This document shows, in pieces, positions 26,157 to 34,254 of a DNA stretch of 64,000 nt. The notes beneath the pieces were generated by a model. That model worked only from the letters and a program-made list of their open reading frames with translations. It was not told where the DNA came from and made no database searches. Each line of letters opens with the position of its first letter. Within the stretch, counting starts at the first letter, position 1. The stretch comes from CAYMYN01 sp964394665. GTDB lineage: Bacteria > Planctomycetota > UBA1135 > GCA-002686595. Location: assembly GCA_964394665.1 (NCBI GenBank), contig CAYMYN010000022.1:1-64000 (forward strand). The letters are read 5' to 3'. A program made the translations under genes and the position numbers.

Positions 26157-28871
26157 TCAGTGGGCCGCGAGCCAGTTGGGGCCGTGGCCGAAGTCGACGG
26201 CCAGGGGGACGGCGAGGTCGGCGGCGCCCTGCATGCAAGCGCGCACCAGCTCGCGGGTCTCGTCGAGCTCGCTGGTCGGCACCTCGAGCACGAGTTCGTC
26301 GTGGACCTGCAGGAGCATGCGGCCCGCGAGGCTCGAGGCGACCAGACGCGCCTCGAGGTCGATCATCGCGCGCTTGATGATGTCGGCGGCCGTGCCCTGC
26401 ACCGGGGTGTTGACCGCGGCGTTCTCGGCCGCGACGCGCAGGCCGTTGTTCTCCGAGCGGATGTCGGGCAGGAAGCGGCGGCGGCCGGCCAGGGTCTCGA
26501 CGTAGCCCTTCTCGCGCGCGGCCTCGAGCACGCCGTCGATCCAGCCGCGCACGGCGGGGAAGGACTCGAAGTAGCGCTCGATGAAGGCGCGCGCCTCGGG
26601 CAGGGTGATGCCGGTCTCGCGCGCCAGGCGCGAGGGGCCCATGCCGTACAGGAGCCCGAAGTTGATCGCTTTGGCCTTCGAGCGCAGGTTGCGATCGACC
26701 ATCTCGGGGAAGACGTTGAAGATCTTTGCCGCCGTCGAGGTGTGGATGTCGCGGCCCTCGGCGAAGGCCCGCACGAGCTCCGGGTCGCCGCTGAAGTGCG
26801 CCAGGATGCGCAGCTCGACCTGGCTGTAGTCGGCGGCGAGCAACACCCACTCGCCGCGTTCGTCGGGCTCGCGCGGCACGAAGGCGGCCCGCAGGCGCCG
26901 GCCGCGCTCGGTGCGCACCGGGATGTTCTGCAGGTTGGGGTCGCTCGAGGCCAGCCGGCCGGTGGCGGCGGCGGTCTGGCTGAAGGAGCAGTGGATGCGC
27001 CCGGTGCGCGCGCTCACGTAGGTCGGGAGCGAGTCGACGTAGGTGCCCTTGAGCTTTTGGATCTCGCGCTGCTCGAGCAGGCGCTGCACGATCTCGAGCT
27101 CGCCGTACTTGTCGCCCAGGGTCTCCTGGTCGGTGGCCCAGCCGGTCTGGGTGCGCTTGGGGCGCTTGACACCGGCCGCGTCCTGGATGCGCAGCTCCTC
27201 GAACAGCACCTGGCCTAGGACCTTGGTGCTGTTGACGTTGAACTCGCGCCCGGCGAGCTCGTGGATGCGGGCCGTGGTGCGCTCGAGGTCGGCCTCGAGC
27301 TCGGCCCCGAGGGCGCCGATCACGTCCAGGTCGACGCGGATGCCGCGCCGCTCCATGGCGGCCAGCACGGGCACCAGGGGCAGCTCGAGCTGCTCGAACA
27401 GACCGCGGCTCTCGGTTTCGGTCAGCTCGAGCTCGAGCACCTCGCGCAGGCGGAAGGTGACGTCGGCGTCCTCGCAGGCGTACTCGGCCACCTTCTCGAC
27501 CGGCACCTCGGCCATCGTGATCTGGCTCTTGCCCGTGCCGATCAACTCGCTGGTCGGGATCTTGCGCTCGTCGAAGTAGAACAGCGCCAAGTCGTCGAGC
27601 CCGTGGCGGCGCGCGCTGCCGGCGACGCAGAAACTCGCCACCAGGGTGTCGAAGTCGGGCGGCGGAAGCTCGAGGCCCGCGTTGGCCATCACCAGCCAGT
27701 CGTACTTCGTGTTCTGGCCGAAACGTCGCAGCCCGGGGTCGGTGAGCAGCGCTCGCAGGGCCTCGAGCAGCGCCGGCTTCCCCCCCGGCAGCACCGGCGG
27801 CTCGGCGTTGCAGGGCACGTACCAGGCGCGGCCGGGGGCGGCGCTGAAGCTCATGCCGACCAGCTCGGCCTCGAGCGCGAAGAGGCTCGTGGTCTCGGTG
27901 TCGAAGGCGAAGGCGCCCGCGGCGCGCAGCTCGCGCTCGAGGGCCGCGAGGTCCTTGGCGTCGCGCACCGTGTGGTAGTCGCGCGGTGAGCGCGGCTTCT
28001 CGACCGTGCTGGCCAGGGTCTGCTCGAGGAAGCTGCGGAAGTCGAGGCGCCGGAAGAGGTCGGCCAGGGCGTCGCTGTCGGGCTGGGCCGCGCGCAGGGC
28101 GCCGTAGCCGGGTTGCAGGGGCACGTCGGTGCGGATCGTGACCAGGTCGCGCGAGAGCAGGAGCTGCTCGCGGTCGCGCTCGATGTGCTCGCGCGCCTTG
28201 CCCTTGACCTGGTCGAGGTGCTCGAGCACCCCGTCCACCGAGCCGAACTCCGCCACGAGCTTGATCGCGCCCTTCTCGCCGATGCCCTTGACGCCCGGGA
28301 CGTTGTCCGAGCTGTCGCCCATGATCGCGAGCACGTCGACCACCCGTTCGGGGCCGAAGCCGAACTTCTGCTCGACCTCCTCGGGGCCCTCGATCACCAG
28401 CTCGACCCCGGGCTTGAACACGTTGTAGAGGCGCACGTGTCCGTCGACGAGCTGCATGAAGTCCTTGTCGCCGGTGACGATCAAGACCTCGTCGCCCGCC
28501 GCGCGCGCCTGGACCGTCAGGGTGCCGATCACGTCGTCGGCCTCGTAGCCGGGCGTCTCGAAGATCGGGATGCCGTGGGCGCGCACGACGGCGCGGATGT
28601 CGTCGAGTTGGGCGAGGAGCTCGTCGGGCATCTTCTCGCGGGTCGCCTTGTAGGGCGCGAAGGCCCGGTGCCGAAACGTCTTGCCGGGCGGGTCGAACGC
28701 CACGGCGATGCGCTCGGGGTGTTCCTTGGCCAGCAGGCGCCGCAGGGTGGCCGTGAACCCATAGGTGGCGCCCGTCGGGTGGCCATCGGGGGCGGTGAGC
28801 CCCGAACGCACCATGGCGAAGTGTGCCCGGTAGGCGAGGGCGGTCCCGTCGAGCAAGAAGCAGCGTGCCAT
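26157..28871 (-). CDS. polA: DNA polymerase I
   Basis: A 904-aa three-domain polymerase for repair and Okazaki fragment processing. The 5' nuclease part has LLDGTALAYRAHFAM, GYEADDVIGTL and VTGDKDFMQLV, with GVKGIGEKGA as helix-hairpin-helix. The 3'-5' exonuclease is complete: FAFDTETTSL, NTKYDWLVM and the late EYACEDADVTF. The polymerase part shows TGRLASSDPNLQNIPVR, LAADYSQVELRILAH, the O helix RSKAKAINFGLLYG with Phe at the sugar-selecting position, and QVHDELVLE. Length and order are as in E. coli. The start at 28871 is directly preceded by a TACCCT box at 7 nt, on the shared divergent promoter with the next gene. Confidence 0.97.
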   Translation of the reverse strand: MARCFLLDGTALAYRAHFAMVRSGLTAPDGHPTGATYGFTATLRRLLAKEHPERIAVAFDPPGKTFRHRAFAPYKATREKMPDELLAQLDDIRAVVRAHGIPIFETPGYEADDVIGTLTVQARAAGDEVLIVTGDKDFMQLVDGHVRLYNVFKPGVELVIEGPEEVEQKFGFGPERVVDVLAIMGDSSDNVPGVKGIGEKGAIKLVAEFGSVDGVLEHLDQVKGKAREHIERDREQLLLSRDLVTIRTDVPLQPGYGALRAAQPDSDALADLFRRLDFRSFLEQTLASTVEKPRSPRDYHTVRDAKDLAALERELRAAGAFAFDTETTSLFALEAELVGMSFSAAPGRAWYVPCNAEPPVLPGGKPALLEALRALLTDPGLRRFGQNTKYDWLVMANAGLELPPPDFDTLVASFCVAGSARRHGLDDLALFYFDERKIPTSELIGTGKSQITMAEVPVEKVAEYACEDADVTFRLREVLELELTETESRGLFEQLELPLVPVLAAMERRGIRVDLDVIGALGAELEADLERTTARIHELAGREFNVNSTKVLGQVLFEELRIQDAAGVKRPKRTQTGWATDQETLGDKYGELEIVQRLLEQREIQKLKGTYVDSLPTYVSARTGRIHCSFSQTAAATGRLASSDPNLQNIPVRTERGRRLRAAFVPREPDERGEWVLLAADYSQVELRILAHFSGDPELVRAFAEGRDIHTSTAAKIFNVFPEMVDRNLRSKAKAINFGLLYGMGPSRLARETGITLPEARAFIERYFESFPAVRGWIDGVLEAAREKGYVETLAGRRRFLPDIRSENNGLRVAAENAAVNTPVQGTAADIIKRAMIDLEARLVASSLAGRMLLQVHDELVLEVPTSELDETRELVRACMQGAADLAVPLAVDFGHGPNWLAAH

Positions 28872-28878
28872 CGCGGAG

Positions 28879-28902
28879 AGGGTAGCACCGGGGCGCTATC
28901 CT
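28879..28902. promoter_or_regulatory. Back-to-back -10 boxes of polA and the WaaP-like gene
   Basis: TACCCT on the minus strand (28884-28879) lies 7 nt before the polA ATG; TATCCT on the plus strand (28897-28902) lies 8 nt before the ATG at 28911. Only 12 bp separate the two boxes, so RNA polymerases on the two promoters would cover each other, and neither transcript would have much of a leader. Confidence 0.5.
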
Positions 28903-28910
28903 CTCCGCCG

Positions 28911-29813
28911 ATGAAGGCGCCCCACGTACGCCTGGCCCCCGGCGTCCCCGACCTCGCGTCCCTCGGAGCGCGCACGGTGGACGAGTTGTTCGTCGCCGGG
29001 GCGCTCGAGGGCGAGCCCCAGGCGCAGGTGCTCGCCACGGGGCCCGGCGTCTCCCTGACGCGCGTGCCCCTGCCGGGAACTCCGGGCCCCGGCGGACGGC
29101 GCATCGGCCGACCGCGGGGCGCGGGCACGGGTTGGGTGTGGGTCGAGCGCTTCGAGCGCGCGACCCTGGCCGAGTCGCTGCGCGCGCGCCTGGGCCACCC
29201 GCGCTCGACGAGCTTGGCGGCGCGCAGTTGGAATCTCCTGTGCCACCTGCGCGCCCACGGCGTGCCCACGCCCGAGCCGCTCGCGGTGGGGGAGCTGGGC
29301 GGCGAGCCCTTCGCGCGCCGCTCGGTGCTCGTCGTGCGCGAGCTCGAACGTTCGACGCCGCTCCCGCGCTGGTGGACGGAGGCCGAGCCCGCGGCGCGAC
29401 GGGCGGCGGCCCGGGCCCTGGGCGAGCTGCTCGCGCGCATCGCGCGCGCCGGCCTGGTGTTGCCCGAGCTCGGGCTCGCGGACCTCTACCTCGCGCAGCC
29501 GCGCACGCCGCCGGGGGCCGACTGCGGCAGCCCGGTCGCGGGGCTGCGGAGCCGACGCCTCCCGGAGCTCGCGCTCGCCCGCGTGCGCGGAGGTCGGTTG
29601 GGGCGCCTGCGCGCACGCGCCGGGCTCGCGGAGCTCGAGCGCCTCGGGCGCGACGCCCGGGACCTGGGCGCCGTCCGTCCCCGCGAGTGGCTCGCCGTCT
29701 GGTACCGCGCGCGCGGTCGCGGCCTCACGCGGAGCGAGCGGCGGCGCGACCTGGCGCTCCTGGCCCGGCGCCTGGAGCGGGGATCCCCGGCGCGCCGGAC
29801 GATCCACCCTTGA
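28911..29813 (+). CDS. WaaP/Kdo-kinase-like protein
   Basis: A 300-aa protein of the lipopolysaccharide kinase fold, which phosphorylates inner-core sugars in Gram-negative bacteria. Family-like stretches are AARSWNLLCHLRAHGVPTPEPLAVGE in several pieces, SVLVVRELE, and the catalytic region LGLADLYLAQ. In active members the last reads HRDfYlxH: the Asp and the pattern D-x-Y-L are kept, but the preceding His-Arg is replaced by Leu-Ala, so activity is doubtful. It begins 40 bp from the divergent polA start and is followed 22 nt later by the polyprenyl-phosphate transporter gene, which fits a role in envelope lipid or sugar metabolism. Confidence 0.65.
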   Translation: MKAPHVRLAPGVPDLASLGARTVDELFVAGALEGEPQAQVLATGPGVSLTRVPLPGTPGPGGRRIGRPRGAGTGWVWVERFERATLAESLRARLGHPRSTSLAARSWNLLCHLRAHGVPTPEPLAVGELGGEPFARRSVLVVRELERSTPLPRWWTEAEPAARRAAARALGELLARIARAGLVLPELGLADLYLAQPRTPPGADCGSPVAGLRSRRLPELALARVRGGRLGRLRARAGLAELERLGRDARDLGAVRPREWLAVWYRARGRGLTRSERRRDLALLARRLERGSPARRTIHP

Positions 29814-29835
29814 GCGGCGGCCCGCGGCCGACAGA

Positions 29836-30903
29836 ATGCGAGCCAACGAACCCATGCACGCACCCTCCGAACTCGAACGGCCCGTCAGCGCGCCCCGCGC
29901 CGTCGCCGGCGGCGTGTTGATGGGCCTCGCCAACCTCGTGCCCGGCGTCAGCGGCGGCACGATGATCCTCGCCCTGGGCCTCTACGAGCGCTTCATCGCG
30001 GCGCTCTCGGACGTCACGCGCCTACGGCTGCGCGCGGGCTCGCTGCTCTTCCTGGCCTGGATCGGCGCGGGGGCGATCGTGGCCGTGCTCGGCATGGCGG
30101 GACCGGCGGTGTACCTGGTGACCGAGCATCGCTGGATCATGTACAGCCTGTTCGTCGGCATGACCCTGGGCGGCGCGCCCGACTTGCTGCGCCAGTCGCG
30201 GCCCTTTCGGCCGAGCTCGATCGTGGCCCTGCTCGCGGGCCTGGGGTTGATGGCCTTCTTCGCCTTCCAACTCGCGAGTTCCCCCGTGCCGGTGAACGCC
30301 GCGGTGCTGCTCGGCGTGGGCGCGCTGGCCGCCTCGAGCATGATCCTGCCGGGCATCAGCGGCTCGTACATCCTGCTCGTGTTCGGCCTGTACGACGTCG
30401 TGATCGGCTCGCTGCGGCCGGCGGTGCTGCGCGCGGACCCGGGCGAGGCACTGTGGATCCTGGTGCCCTTCGCGCTCGGTGCGGCGGCCGGCATCGCGCT
30501 GCTCTCGAACGCGCTGCGGGCCTTGCTCGCGCGGCACTCGGCGCCGACCCACGGGGCGTTGCTCGGGCTCCTCTTGGGTTCGGTGCTGGGCCTGTGGCCC
30601 TTCCAAGAGGCGGTGCACCCCGAGCTCGTGGACCGCGACGGCCGCAAGGCGGTCGAGGCCTTGCTCGAGGGCGCGACCCCGGCCGAGATCCAGGCCCGCA
30701 CGGGCGTCGCCCTCGAGGGGCCGCGGGCCGAGGAGCTGCGCGCGCGCTACGCCGGCAGCAGCCCGGGCGACCTGCGCGCGCGCTCGAACGAGCTGCGCCG
30801 TTTCCGACCGACGGCGGCCCAGGTCGCGCTGGCGCTGGCGCTCTTCGCCACGGGCTTCGCCCTCACCCGCCGCCTGCGACCCCGCGCGCCAGCGCCCGCC
30901 TGA
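29836..30903 (+). CDS. popT: DUF368 membrane protein, polyprenyl-phosphate translocase (PopT family)
   Basis: A 355-aa protein with about nine membrane spans. The two diagnostic inverted repeats are GLANLVPGVSGGTMILALGLYE near residue 35 (given here in part: NLVPGVSGGTM) and SSMILPGISGSYILLVFGLYD near 170 (ILPGISGSY). DUF368 proteins were shown in other bacteria to return undecaprenyl phosphate to the inner leaflet for reuse in peptidoglycan and O-antigen synthesis. A soluble, charged insert of roughly 70 residues before the last span is unusual. ATG 29854 is an alternative start. The gene sits after a WaaP-like gene, in an envelope context. Confidence 0.87.
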   Translation: MRANEPMHAPSELERPVSAPRAVAGGVLMGLANLVPGVSGGTMILALGLYERFIAALSDVTRLRLRAGSLLFLAWIGAGAIVAVLGMAGPAVYLVTEHRWIMYSLFVGMTLGGAPDLLRQSRPFRPSSIVALLAGLGLMAFFAFQLASSPVPVNAAVLLGVGALAASSMILPGISGSYILLVFGLYDVVIGSLRPAVLRADPGEALWILVPFALGAAAGIALLSNALRALLARHSAPTHGALLGLLLGSVLGLWPFQEAVHPELVDRDGRKAVEALLEGATPAEIQARTGVALEGPRAEELRARYAGSSPGDLRARSNELRRFRPTAAQVALALALFATGFALTRRLRPRAPAPA

Positions 30904-31062
30904 ACCCGACCGAATGGACCCGTTCTGGCCCCCCGGGAGGGGTGCACGCGGGAGGAGCCGGCGCAGCAGGCGGCCGAGGGACGAGCGCGCGTTCCGGTGC
31001 AGTGGGGGCGTATCCTGGCGGCGCGCGTCGGGCGCAGCGCGCGGCCCCCTGGGAACGAGCCC

Positions 31063-32262
31063 ATGCACGACACCGACCTTGCCGAGCCGCGGATCCCGCT
31101 CTGGCAGCGCCACGGCCGGAGGCTGCGGGGCCTGGGCCGCGGCCTGCTCCTGGTCCTCGCCGCGCTCGCCGTCCTGTGGTGGCTGCGTTTCGCGCCGCTC
31201 GAGGTCCGGGTCCACGGGGTGACACGCGGCGAGCTCGCCGCCGAGGTGCTCGGCACCGGGACCCTCGAGGCGCGCGTCTCGTCGGCGGTCGGAGCGAAGG
31301 TCGGCGGGTTGCTGGTGGAGCTGGCGGTCGACGAGGGCGAGCGGGTGACGGCGGGCGCGCTGCTCTTCCGCCTGGAGGACGGCGACCTGCGCCAGCAGGT
31401 GCGCATGGCCGAGGCGGAGGTCGAGGCCGCCCGCGCGACCCTGGCGCGGCTGGAGGCGAGCCTGCGCGGCGCCCAGGCCGTGCTGGATCAGGCGCTCGCC
31501 AACCACCGGCGCATCGAGGAGCTCACCGCCCGGGACGTCGTCTCCGCCCAGGATCTCGAGCGCGCCTTCGAGTCCCTCTCCGTCGCCCAGGCCGACGTGT
31601 CGGTGGCCGAGGCGGGCCTGCTCGAGGGGCGGCGGCGCTTGGACGCGGCCGAGCGCGGGCTCGAGTACCAGCTCGCGCGCCTGGAGGACACCACGATCGA
31701 GGCACCCTTCGACGGGCTCGTGGTGCGTCGCGAGCGCGAGCTGGGGGACGTGGTTGCGCCCGGCTCCAGGGTGCTGCAGCTGGCGGCGACCGATCCGCTG
31801 TGGATCGAGGCTTGGGTCGACGAGACCGAGCTGGCGCGCCTCGCCGAGGGGCAGCCTGCGCGCGTCGTGTTCCGCTCAGAGCCGGAGGTCGAGTACCCGG
31901 GCGTCGTCGCGCGCATCCGGCGCGAGGTCGACCGCGAGACGCGCGAGGTCGAGGTCGACGTGCGCGTGGAGCGGCTGCCCGCGACCTGGGCCCTGGGGCA
32001 GCGCGCGGAGGTCTACGTGCGGGTGGATCGACGGGAGGGGGTGACCCTGCTCCCGGCGGGACTCGTGCTCGTGCGCGACGGTCGGACGGGCGTCCTGGTC
32101 GACGCGGGCGGCCGGGCCGCGTGGCGCGCGATCACGGTCGGCCTGCGGGGCCGCGAGTCCGTCGAGGTGAGCGCCGGGTTGCTGCCCGGCGAGCGCGTGC
32201 TGCTGCCCACGCCGGGCCGGGCGCAGCCCGTGCGGGAGGGACGGCGCATCCGCCCGCGATGA
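31063..32262 (+). CDS. HlyD-type periplasmic adaptor of an ABC exporter
   Basis: A 399-aa membrane fusion protein. One N-terminal span (GLLLVLAALAVLWWLRF) leads to a lipoyl half (VGAKVGGLLVELAVDEGERVTAGALLF, in part), a long coiled-coil hairpin (residues about 110-200, ending at DTTIEAPFDGLVVRRE, the second lipoyl half), and beta-barrel and membrane-proximal domains. Together with the FtsX-type permease and ATPase downstream it forms a DevBCA/MacAB-like three-gene exporter. Its stop overlaps the permease start by ATGA. A TATCCT at 31011-31016 could be its -10 box, giving a leader of about 40 nt; an in-frame ATG at 30997 lies before it. Confidence 0.88.
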   Translation: MHDTDLAEPRIPLWQRHGRRLRGLGRGLLLVLAALAVLWWLRFAPLEVRVHGVTRGELAAEVLGTGTLEARVSSAVGAKVGGLLVELAVDEGERVTAGALLFRLEDGDLRQQVRMAEAEVEAARATLARLEASLRGAQAVLDQALANHRRIEELTARDVVSAQDLERAFESLSVAQADVSVAEAGLLEGRRRLDAAERGLEYQLARLEDTTIEAPFDGLVVRRERELGDVVAPGSRVLQLAATDPLWIEAWVDETELARLAEGQPARVVFRSEPEVEYPGVVARIRREVDRETREVEVDVRVERLPATWALGQRAEVYVRVDRREGVTLLPAGLVLVRDGRTGVLVDAGGRAAWRAITVGLRGRESVEVSAGLLPGERVLLPTPGRAQPVREGRRIRPR

Positions 32263-33470
32263 ACCTCGCCGTCCGGGACATGCGCCACAACCTGGGGCGC
32301 TTCGTGCTGACGACCCTGGGCGTGGGGCTGCTGCTCATGACCGTGATGGGCATGGGCGGCATCTACCGCGGGCTGGTGGACGACGCCCTGGTGGTGCCGC
32401 GCAGCCTGGGGGCGGACCTGTGGATCGTGCAGCGCGACACGCGCGGGCCGTTGGCCGAGGTCTCGCGCCTGCCGCGCAGCGCCCGGGAGCGCGTCGCCGC
32501 CGTCCCGGGCGTGCGCGACGCGCGCGAGTTCGTCTTCCACACCGTGCAGCGCGAGCACGCCGGCCGCCCCCTGCGCATGGGGGTGCTGGGGTTGGGCTGG
32601 CCCATCGACCGGGGCGCGGGACTGCCCCTGATCGCCGGTCGCCCGCTGCCGCACAATCACTACGAGATGATCGCCGACGAGTCCCTCGGGCTGGCGCTCG
32701 GCGAGCGGCTCGACCTGGGCAAGGAGACCTACACGGTGGTCGGGCTGACGCGCGGGATGGTCTCGTCGGGCGGGGACCCGATCGCGTGCTTCACCAGCCG
32801 CGACGCCCAGGCGATCCAGTTCGACGAGCCCGGCGAGTCGCTGCGCCTCGAGCGGCAGGCGCGGCGCGCCCGCGCCGGCGCGGTCGACCTGGGGCGCACG
32901 CGGCCGGAGCTGCTGGAGCGCTCGGGCGGCGCGTCCCGGGAGCTCCCGGTCCTGCCCGGCCCAGCCCTGGGGGCCGTGGTCGCGCGCCTCCTGCCGGGCG
33001 CCGACGCGCAGGCCGTGCGCGGCATCCTGGCCGGCTGGGGCGACGTGACGGTGTACACGGCGCGGGAGCAGGAGGCCCTGCTGCTCGAGGGCAGCGTCGA
33101 CCGCGCGCGGCGCCAGATCCTGCTCTTCCGCGTGCTCCTGAGCGTGATCTCGGGGGTCATCCTGGCCCTGATCCTCTACACGCTCACCCTCGACAAGCTG
33201 CATCCGATCGCGCTGCTCAAGCTCATCGGCGCGCCCAACCGCGTGATCGTGGGGTTGATCCTCCAGCAGGCCCTGTGGATGGGGGCGCTCGCCTACGGGG
33301 TGGGGTACCTGGTCGGCGGCCGCCTGTTCCCGCGTTTCCCCCGGCGCGTCCTCATCACCGGCGAGGACCTGCTGCAACTGGCGGGCATCGTGCTCGTGAT
33401 CTCGGTGTTCGCGAGCTTGCTCGGGATCCGGCGTGCGCTGCGCGTCGACCCCGCCGAGGCCATCGGCTGA
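32259..33470 (+). CDS. FtsX-like ABC permease (DevC type)
   Basis: A 403-aa permease with four membrane spans: one near residue 15-35 (FVLTTLGVGLLLMTVMGMGG), a large periplasmic domain of about 250 residues, and three C-terminal spans (LLSVISGVILALILYTLTL, ILQQALWMGALAYGVGYLV, LAGIVLVISVFASLLGI). This is the FtsX/MacB permease plan. The C-terminal RRALRVDPAEAIG is the conserved coupling segment of the family. It starts within the adaptor stop codon and is followed 8 nt later by the ATPase gene. Confidence 0.88.
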   Translation: MNLAVRDMRHNLGRFVLTTLGVGLLLMTVMGMGGIYRGLVDDALVVPRSLGADLWIVQRDTRGPLAEVSRLPRSARERVAAVPGVRDAREFVFHTVQREHAGRPLRMGVLGLGWPIDRGAGLPLIAGRPLPHNHYEMIADESLGLALGERLDLGKETYTVVGLTRGMVSSGGDPIACFTSRDAQAIQFDEPGESLRLERQARRARAGAVDLGRTRPELLERSGGASRELPVLPGPALGAVVARLLPGADAQAVRGILAGWGDVTVYTAREQEALLLEGSVDRARRQILLFRVLLSVISGVILALILYTLTLDKLHPIALLKLIGAPNRVIVGLILQQALWMGALAYGVGYLVGGRLFPRFPRRVLITGEDLLQLAGIVLVISVFASLLGIRRALRVDPAEAIG

Positions 33471-33478
33471 GGTTCGCC

Positions 33479-34207
33479 ATGGACGAGCTGGATCCCCTGC
33501 GCGCCGCGCCGGCCCTCGAGACCGAGGGCCTGGGCAAGGTCTACGGCAGCGGCCCCACCCGGGTCGTGGCCCTGCGCGACGCCGGCCTGCGCCTGCGCCG
33601 CGGGGAGGTGGCCGCGCTGCTGGGCCCCAGCGGCGCCGGAAAATCGACCTTCCTCCTGTGCGTGGGGTTGATCACGCCGCCGACGAGCGGCCGCGTCGCG
33701 ATCGGGGGGCGCGTCGTGCTCGAGGGCCCGCGCGCCCGGGTCGACCTGCGCCGCTTCCGCCGCGAGCACCTGGGCTTCGTGTTCCAGAAGTCCAACCTGA
33801 TCCCGTTCCTGAACGCCGTCGAGAACGTCCAGATCGCGGGCGAACTCGTGGGCCTCTCCCCGGCCGCCGCGCGCCGCCGGGCGCTGGAGCTGCTGGACGA
33901 GCTGGGGGTCGGCGCGCGCGCCCACCACCGCCCGACCCAGCTCTCGGGCGGCGAGCAGCAGCGCGTCACCGTCGCGCGCGCCCTGGCCAACCGGCCCAGC
34001 CTGATCCTGGCCGACGAGCCGACCGCCGCCCTCGACAGCGTCCGCGGACGGCAGGTGATGGAGCTCTTCCGCGAGGTGGCCCGCAGCCACGGCACCGGCG
34101 TGATCGTCGTCACCCACGATCACCGCGCGCTGGACGTCTTCGACACGATCTACGCCATGGAGGACGGGGTCCTCGCGCGCGGCGCGGCCCCAGCGCCCGC
34201 GACCTGA
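33479..34207 (+). CDS. ABC transporter ATP-binding protein (DevA/LolD-like)
   Basis: A 242-aa nucleotide-binding subunit with all motifs: Walker A GPSGAGKST, Q-loop VFQKSNLIPF, signature LSGGEQQR, Walker B LILADEPTAALD and H-loop VVTHDH. It belongs to the LolD/MacB/DevA group, which energises mechanotransmission across the envelope instead of moving substrates through the membrane. Third gene of the adaptor-permease-ATPase operon. The exported substrate is unknown; DevBCA exports glycolipids in cyanobacteria, MacAB exports peptides and toxins. Confidence 0.92.
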   Translation: MDELDPLRAAPALETEGLGKVYGSGPTRVVALRDAGLRLRRGEVAALLGPSGAGKSTFLLCVGLITPPTSGRVAIGGRVVLEGPRARVDLRRFRREHLGFVFQKSNLIPFLNAVENVQIAGELVGLSPAAARRRALELLDELGVGARAHHRPTQLSGGEQQRVTVARALANRPSLILADEPTAALDSVRGRQVMELFREVARSHGTGVIVVTHDHRALDVFDTIYAMEDGVLARGAAPAPAT

Positions 34208-34254
34208 GGCGCCCGCGGATTCGCCGCCGCGGCGTGCGGCGTCCCCAGCGGCGC

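Noticed and set aside
30904..31062. Possible small gene between popT and the exporter
   Set aside because: No open frame with sensible composition; only a possible promoter for the adaptor gene.
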